From Halictus rubicundus (Eukaryota; Arthropoda; Insecta; Hymenoptera; Halictidae): a stretch of 64,000 bases of DNA. Where the stretch lies: assembly GCF_050948215.1 (NCBI RefSeq), contig NC_135151.1, positions 13,308,220 to 13,372,219 on the forward strand. Reading direction: 5' to 3'. The position numbers were made by a program, and so were the translations under genes. Positions 57,531-64,000 of the stretch are shown here, in pieces. Position 1 is the stretch's first letter, and every line of letters begins with the position of its first letter. A model generated the notes under the pieces. The model ran no database searches, had not been told where the DNA came from, and saw nothing but the letters and a program-made list of their open reading frames with translations.

Positions 57531-60500
57531 ATGGTATTTCGATGGCGTTTGAAATCTTGAAAATTGCTGATATTTCTGCTATTATAATTTCGCAAGAAAG
57601 AATCGTATAATAATTTACCTGAGGTCTTGTACCTCCAGTAACGAGAGCAAGGAAGAACGAAAATTCTTCAAATGTGTCTGCATGAGGTTCAGAAAATCTT
57701 TTCCCTTGCCGATTCCACCATAAACTCAAATATTGAACCATTCTCTTCAAAATGGCGTCTGAAAAGTCGCTCTACGATTTTTCCTAGCCATTCTATTGAG
57801 GTTCGAATAGTATCATGATAATGAAAATCCCGCGTCACAGCAAACGTCGTAAGATATTCGAATGTTCTACCGAGAACGGGCAACGGAAAAGTACTATAAA
57901 CACTGCCGGTTCGTTACGACCATTTTACAATGGGTTGTAAGGTGTTTGCGGATGACCGTGCTAATTGTTTCTGGCTAGTTAGCGCATCCGTTTTGCGCGT
58001 AGGCGAGGAGCAGCTCGTAGACGCAGCAGTCCCAGCGCGTGTAAACTCGAAAACAAGATGGAGAAGTATTCGAGCTGAATTTCTACTTTTGTACGTGAGA
58101 TTTGCGGTGGCCGTCGCGAGGATTCGTACGTGTCAGCCCCGGCGCTAGGGACGCAATGCGCGGGGCCGATTAAATCGCGGGCAAATGCCGATCTGAAATT
58201 ACAGCCGGTGCACCGGCATTACTGGATCGCGTCGTGTCGTGTTACGGCTGCATTTCTATCTTACTTGTCTTACCTGTGACACGAACGCAATACCGGGAAC
58301 AGGACACCAAGATGAAGGAGGATAGAGCGACGGTGAAAGAGAACCAGAACGGGGCCCCGTGTCCTTTTCTTTTCTGTTATGTTATCCATCGAGCCCCTGG
58401 GACGACACCACGAGGGCCAGGACACACGGCGTCTGCTGTAGTACAAGCTAACTGACCCAAAACTCAAAATTGAAGTCTCAAAAGAATGTACTAATGGTCT
58501 TTCCTCATAAGTAGACGATCAGAAAGAATTTTCCCATGCAATCAATTATTATATAACTCGTTTGACGAATTTTGCTGGTGTTTCTTGGCAACGCACACTG
58601 TTGATTTTTGGTTATGGAAATATTGACTCTCATAGTGGATACAACATTCTCCAACAGAATATGCAAGAAAAACACACACGATGCATTTTTGTTCGTTGAA
58701 ACGACCGAAAAAAATGGTATATCCAGTTTTTGGACATCGTTGTCAAGGACAAGTTTCAATCTTCAAAGTTATGGCAGTTTCAGTCATGAAAAAATGTTTT
58801 GAGATGTTTTAATCCGTAGCATCTTCTACTTGAACTGTATAGAAAATGTATCTTCAGTTTCTCTTAGTAAATCTTAGAAGAAAATAAACGATGCATCGCG
58901 AAAGTAGATGCCTCAATCTTTAACACGAGTCCAAATTGATTGTCCTATGATTTTTTTCTTAAGAAATTAAAACAGTTTAAATACCAACAATTTTCATATC
59001 GTCGAATTACTCAGAATTGCTTATCTCACAACATTAATTCCCAATAAATATCGACTATACTAAAAGAACGCATACCAATTCTTTGTAATACAGTTTACAT
59101 TCGGAAAACGTAAAAGTACAGTTCCGTCCAGCCAGTTCCCTCTCTGGAAACACTGTGGAACGGATCGACGCGCAAAGAGGACGACGAGGATTGAGTCGAA
59201 GGGGGGAAAAAGTTGATTCGCAGGTAAATGGAAAGCGGCGGAATCTAAATGAAGAACTTAGCCTGTCCTAACTGCGGTTGAATTACCGGCGGCTGCTTAA
59301 CGCGTCCCGAGCCACGTTAATTACGTTAATCCGCCGGCAGGAATTAATTTCTCCGCGAGACGGAGCTTTATCTTGCAGCGTGGACGAGAACTGTCGCGAT
59401 AAAGTGAACGTCGAGGGCGGCCACCCTCTCTCGCTGAGCGCTACAAAATTGTTTGATTCGCGTTGCGTTGAATAAGCGAAGATCAAGGGCGAGCTACCTG
59501 CTGGAAAGATCGTGGAGAAGGGACCATTGAACGTGGAAAGTGTTGGAGTAGGTGTGCGAGTCCTTTTGTACCGAAATTGAACCTAACGCTATAATTACGA
59601 GGGTTCGAAACGTTGCTTGCCTCCTTTATAGAATTTCGAAGTAGGTTTTGGGAAGGCCTACACTTCGTTCGTTTATTTAACGTTGATGCACAGCGAATTT
59701 GGTGGATAAGAATCAATCAAACTTTATGCTATGAAAAATATGATGAAAAATAAATTAGTTAGTCAGTTCAAGTAGCTTAAATCTGGGTCTTTCAGTTCAA
59801 CTTGCAATTTGCTTGGAACAACGTTTAAGGGCAGTTCTCGCAAAAAGTTGCATGAAAGGTTGCCAAAGGGAAGGTTATAGAATTAATTATAACTGACTAA
59901 AAGTCCGGGGTAATACGTAACAATTGATCGCAAGCTTCCTTGGAAAAATACGCTCAAAGGAATCGAGATACTTTCCCCCTGGAGAAAATAGAGGGAAGTA
60001 AGCGCTGTATAAACACGCTTTGTTCGGAGTCGATACCTTAATTAGTTCCCTAGATATAAGACTTCAAAGTGTAAAAATGGATCAATGGCGGCTGAAACAC
60101 CCGCGACCCATATTTTTTTGTCTTGAATATGCGTGCGAGTAATAGGAGTGGCAGCAGCAAAACGAGAAGAAAAGGAAACGCTGACGCTGCATCCGTCACT
60201 GACCGTAATGCAGGTTGAGGCAGGTCAGCGAAGATGCGCGAGCGAGAAGTCCGACTGCAGTTGCGAAAACGAGATGGGCGCCTATTAAAAATCCTGGTTC
60301 GCTTCGTTCCGTGATATCTCGGTAACCGGATGCTGGGATTGAGAGCAGCACCATTTTTAAAGGGGAAGATTTGATGCTTCTCGAAACCTCGCAAGCCGCA
60401 CTCGAAACTAATAAAATTAAATGATATCCGAATTCGAAATTGTAGCAAAATATATTCATCCTAAATAACTGCTTATCTCGCGACAATGACTTTTCGCTCA

Positions 60501-60980
60501 TCGAAAGATTAATATTTAATTAAACTAAATATTAAATTATCTTAAAATTATGTATATCGGTGCAATGGTACTTGCAAATTCATTGAAATTAATAGGATCC
60601 CGCAGCTGGTGACTTGGTAAAGTGGAATATTCAGTAATGAAATAATCTAAATCTAGATTAATAATCTCATTAATGCGATAACTATGTTACGGGCGCACTG
60701 GTAAATAAATGTTAATATTAATGATTATCGTGGAATACGTTAATACGCCTGTCAATACCGCGACCAATTCAATTGCTGATCCGGTTTGCGACAATGTACG
60801 CCCATGGCATTCGCCATTTTCTTTTTCCGCGTGACATAATCTGAATACCCTTATTACTACTCGTTATTGTATCGTGCAATTGAAGCAAGAATTTTTAACG
60901 TGTGAATTGCCAGCATACATTGTCAAAAATACTTGTTCTAATTGAACCACACGAACTTTGCGTGGCTAATTGATAGAGAA
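57531..60980. other. Long gene-free, mostly AT-rich stretch
   Basis: Two minus-strand frames (57406-57750, 57689-57883) overlap each other in different phases and cross the Tigger-like tip; I cannot identify them. CpG-rich islands at 57950-58210 and 59150-59460. No exon, RNA gene or paired transposon ends recognised. Confidence 0.4.
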
Positions 60981-61020
60981 AATTTTTATTTTCTATAAAA
61001 ATTCGCAGTCTAACAATCAC
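60981..61020 (+). repeat. Right-end fragment of the AGACTGCGG MITE family
   Basis: AATTTTTATTTTCTATAAAA then ATTCGCAGTCTAACAATCAC, closely parallel to the right ends at 16278-16317 and 25357-25397. No matching left end upstream. Confidence 0.6.
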
Positions 61021-61075
61021 TTTGACTCCATGAAATTTGTCTTCGTAATGATTCAGTAATCTATGTGTTAATCGA

Positions 61076-61521
61076 AGGGTGTAGCCGGATCAAGAGGTCA
61101 AAACTGCCTCCAAACCAAATTGAATTTGCCATAGGCCATTTCGACTGCTTATCCAAAGAAAATACTTTGTGCCAATTTTCAACCCTATATGTCGACATGG
61201 GGGATAATAATGGGGTAACAACGAAAATCAGGGATTTCCATCATTTCTCTTCCTCTTCAATCGACAATTCTGAAAAAATTCATAGATGTGCATTCTAATA
61301 GCTAAAATATGCCTGATTCTTTTCAGAATTTTCAATTGAAGAGGATAAGAAAATTACGGAAAACCTGGTTTCCTTTGTCACCTCATTACTATCTCCTACG
61401 TCAACATATACGGTTGAAAATTGGCACAAAGTATTTTCTTTGAATAAGCTATCGAACGGCCTATTGCAACTTCAATTTGGTTTGGGGCCACTTTTGACCT
61501 CCTTCTCCATCTATATCCTTT
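61076..61521 (-). mobile_element. Foldback palindromic element, copy C (complete)
   Basis: Left arm 61076-61276 and right arm 61319-61521 are near-perfect reverse complements of about 200 bp, with a 42 bp centre (CATAGATGTGCATTCTAATA at its left side). The centre is the reverse complement of that in copies A and B, so this copy is inverted relative to them. The outer tips are AAGGGTGTAGCCGGATCAAG on the left and AAAGGATATAGATGGAGAAG read inward from the right; next to each is AGGTCAAAA. No transposase frame. Long terminal inverted repeats covering nearly the whole element fit foldback-type or very palindromic MITEs. Confidence 0.92.
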
Positions 61522-62146
61522 GTTAGCAAGATATAAAAGAACAGAAAGGAGGAATTATAACACGCAAATGCGTCCCACGGATTGTTAAGTATTTTTTGGA
61601 ACGTTGTGACGTATTTTTGTGGCACTGACAAGAATGAAATGAATTATCGTGAGCTCAAATATCAACTAAGAATCCTGTGTTTCTAGGTTCGGAAGTTATT
61701 TATTCGGAGAGGTAAAACGAGAGCGGCATTCTACGATCACTCTAAGGGAATTCAAACACGCGTTTTAATGGAACATCGGGGTTGGTGGGGATGGGCGCAC
61801 ACGAGGGTGAGCCCAGAATTCCAGTAAACCGTGGATTCAGGATTTATTCGTACGGTTGTATGCCAAGAAAATATGCTCGTACATCAGAGCCGGCGAAATC
61901 GAATTTCACGCAAGAAATCAAATTAGAGTCACGACGGAGACAATTCGATTTCAAAAATCTTCTTAGGTGCCCGATAGCTATTTCCATATAGATAACAAAT
62001 GTAACTTCGGTGGAATCGAGTTATGTTTATCGATCGGCGAGTTCGATTTAAGTTACCGTCTACGCGAAATACGCCCGGCATTTACAAAATATATACTTGA
62101 CCCTACAACTTGCTTCGAAAAATATTTTTCCAAATAGAAAAGACGT
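61522..62146. other. Gene-free AT-rich stretch
   Basis: No frames or repeat ends of note. Sequence at 62085-62135 faintly resembles the tandem unit that follows. Confidence 0.4.
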
Positions 62147-62469
62147 ACATTATAAAATACGAACCAACTGCATTTTATGAAATTTGCAAAATATTTTATG
62201 TTTTCTCCGGTGGAGAAGTTTTATAATTTACATTTTGTAAAATATGATACACCCGCTTTTTATGAAGCCTGGAAAATTGTTCCAATTGTCTTATATGTAT
62301 GGCAACTTTTACATTTTATTTATTGTGCTACAAATATGTTTCAGAATTTAAAACTTGTAAAATACGGTCCAACTGTATTGTATAAAACTCGTAAAAATTT
62401 TTTAATGGTCTGTTGTTCGTACAGTAACTTTTATGTTTTATATTTCGCGCTATAAATGAGCTTTGTAAT
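62147..62469 (+). repeat. AT-rich tandem repeat, ~120 bp unit
   Basis: Units at 62147-62229 (shortened, 83 bp), 62230-62349 (120 bp) and 62350-62469 (120 bp). Each starts with a variant of TTGTAAAATACGRWCCAACTG and TTTATGAA/GTATAAAA. The last two also share GYAACTTTTAyrTTTTATWT. Because 120 is a multiple of three, a 92-codon frame (62177-62455) contains a 40-residue repeat with NLxxVKY at each unit start, but its composition is simply AT-rich codons. Confidence 0.8.
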
Positions 62470-63131
62470 TTAGATTGTACCGTTTTAATTACAATGTTCC
62501 CGTGTATTTGGGAATGTGTGCAGCCGGGAGGAATTTTTGAAAAGTTTTTTCGCAGTTTTATCCGGGAAATTGGAGTATGGAAAAAATATGAAACAATTCA
62601 CCTGGAACCAATAAGTAGTGACAGCTTCTGCGCAATCAATCATGCAAATCGGGCTGGTTGTAATATCTCGCAATTCCGTGAACGATTCCATATGGTAATG
62701 CCGTTAATATCCGACTTGTATATCGATATCCACCAACGCGTACCTATGTATATTCTATACGCTGTCAGGCTCCATAGTTAAAACAAAGGACGCGCTGCAA
62801 TCTGGCCGGTTGCAGCCGTGCGCCATTCATTATTTATTAACGATTAGTTCGCTGGTATTGATCTTTGCTTTCGCATCATTGCAGCTCCGGGTTATCCCGG
62901 CGTCATTACCAACGGCATAAAAAAGTCATCGAGCCGGCTCCGGGCTATACAATCGTCCATGTATCAAATAAAATATCGATGCGTCCGATCGTTACGAATT
63001 TATTCGGTAATGACACAGAGACCGATTTAGAAACCACGGAAATAGATCCCACTGAAAATTTTATGCACAAATACCGATAAATCTCGAAGATCGTATAAAA
63101 ATCGATCAATAGAACATGAACGCTGTCATTC
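62470..63131. other. Gene-free stretch
   Basis: A 95-codon frame at 62494-62781 (+) has no motif I recognise. Nothing else. Confidence 0.4.
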
Positions 63132-63283
63132 GATAATGACTGCAAAATTTAATTCTAATGTATTAATATGTAATTAATTTAAATATAATTTTATCGAGAT
63201 ACGATCATCTTATCAAAATTATTAAAGAAAGAATAAAATTTTTATTCAACTCCAATTCAGAAAATCCACAATTTAGTAATCGC
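63132..63283. mobile_element. MITE of the AGACTGCGG-ended family, copy 3 (short)
   Basis: Left GATAATGACTGCAAAATTTA and right, read inward, GCGATTACTAAATTGTGGAT. The right strand reads AAAATCCACAATTTAGTAAT, comparable to AAAATCCGCAGTCTACTAAT in copy 2. Internal TTAAAGAAAGAATAAAATTT and TTTATTCAACTCCA match copy 1 at about 16222-16255. About 152 bp. Confidence 0.58.
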
Positions 63284-63629
63284 ACAATCCGATATAGGAA
63301 CCACGAGAACAGAACTTCCAAAATAAATTTAATGCTCGAATATCGTCAAATGGCAAAGATCATACACAAATCGTTGAATAGGAAACGTTTAGAAATGGTC
63401 TAATATGCAACGCTTATCGTGTCGGTACAGATGCATTCAAAATACAGTCATCGTGCAATATTTGCAGTGCAACGTCGATGAAAATCATGCCATAACGGGA
63501 TCGCGTAGTGTGATTATCGGAACAGGATAACTCGACCCCGCTGGCAGGTGAAACGAAGTTCCATCAAATTAATTATTGAGTGCTGTTAATTATCGAATTC
63601 AGTCAATAAAACGGTACGCGAAAAGCTGG

Positions 63630-63635
63630 TGCGCG

Positions 63636-63689
<54 letters not shown>
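63630..63689. repeat. Compound (GC)n(GA)n microsatellite
   Basis: About ten GC units (63630-63650) directly joined to about twenty GA units. Alternating purine-pyrimidine GC tracts favour Z-DNA; the GA tract can form triplex. Function not shown. Confidence 0.96.
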
Positions 63690-63692
<3 letters not shown>

Positions 63693-64000
63693 GCCGCGTA
63701 TAAAAAGGCGAACAAAGGCGGGTCGAAAGTGAAAATGCCTATGGGCGAAACTCTGAATTTCCATAATCACGTGTAGTGTGAAATACCGGGGTAAATAAAT
63801 TACTGCTGGATGCTGTTACAAATCAAAAAATGTGAATGGTCACGATGGTGCGAAATTGGAACTTTAATAGTCAAAGGAAACAATGAGTTTTTCTCGCTAC
63901 AAAAACTAATATGCCTTCCGCGCGATATGAAATAAATGAGAAAATTCTATAATTTATTTCAACCGAAAACGAAATATGAAAAAACTGCCAACTGTTGTGG
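63690..64000. other. Gene-free end of window
   Basis: AT-rich tail without recognised features. Confidence 0.4.

Overview
The window is animal nuclear DNA. It most resembles an insect, probably a hymenopteran (bee, wasp or ant). CpG-rich GC blocks alternate sharply with AT-rich blocks, there are many long (CT)n/(GA)n microsatellites, and small TIR elements of mariner, piggyBac-like and hAT type are frequent. The order is an inference from style, not a database match. I found no intact protein-coding gene, rRNA or convincing tRNA. Open frames up to about 200 codons exist, but all those I inspected look like chance frames in CpG-rich, low-complexity or repeat DNA. The window is therefore best read as a gene desert or the inside of one or more very large introns. 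Single short exons cannot be excluded by eye.

What can be supported is repeat biology. (1) Non-autonomous DNA transposons: a hAT-like element (2855-3062), TTAA-flanked piggyBac-like MITEs (3181-3415, 15014-15274, 16690-16838, a decayed one near 26752-26972 and an orphan end at 33761), a TA-flanked pair with CAGTGA ends (16430-16616 and 40186-40391), a pogo/Tigger-like element (22929-23373, orphan end at 28299), a mariner deletion derivative that keeps a broken piece of the transposase C-terminus (37257-37472), a mariner 5' end at 32415, CAGGGTGG-ended elements (44178-44459, possibly 6864-7056), and a possible Harbinger start at 55757. (2) A family of long foldback palindromes: one complete (61076-61521), one slightly truncated (40545-40945), one surviving as a half (42111-42365). 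(3) A roughly 150-220 bp MITE family whose ends carry an AGACTGCGGATTTT-type motif (16101-16317, 25178-25397, 63132-63283, plus orphan ends at 14051, 18891 and 60981).

(4) Tandem arrays: five diverged copies of a ~130 bp unit (52995-53610), a 45 bp minisatellite (39230-39391) and a ~120 bp AT-rich unit (62147-62469). (5) Simple repeats, several long enough to adopt non-B structures, and three G-quadruplex-type motifs.

Layout: 1-7 kb is microsatellite-rich with hAT and piggyBac-like insertions. 7-14 kb is plain DNA with CpG-rich blocks and GA-rich low complexity near 12 kb. 14-17 kb is a MITE cluster. 17-27 kb is mixed with scattered MITEs. 27-37 kb is mostly featureless, with one strong 80-nt hairpin at 27158-27237. 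37-45 kb is the densest transposon region. 45-57 kb contains two CpG-poor islands, each ending in a good 5' splice-site match, which are the best candidates for (noncoding) exons. 57-64 kb is AT-rich with the complete foldback and the last MITE. No pathway or operon-like organisation is present.
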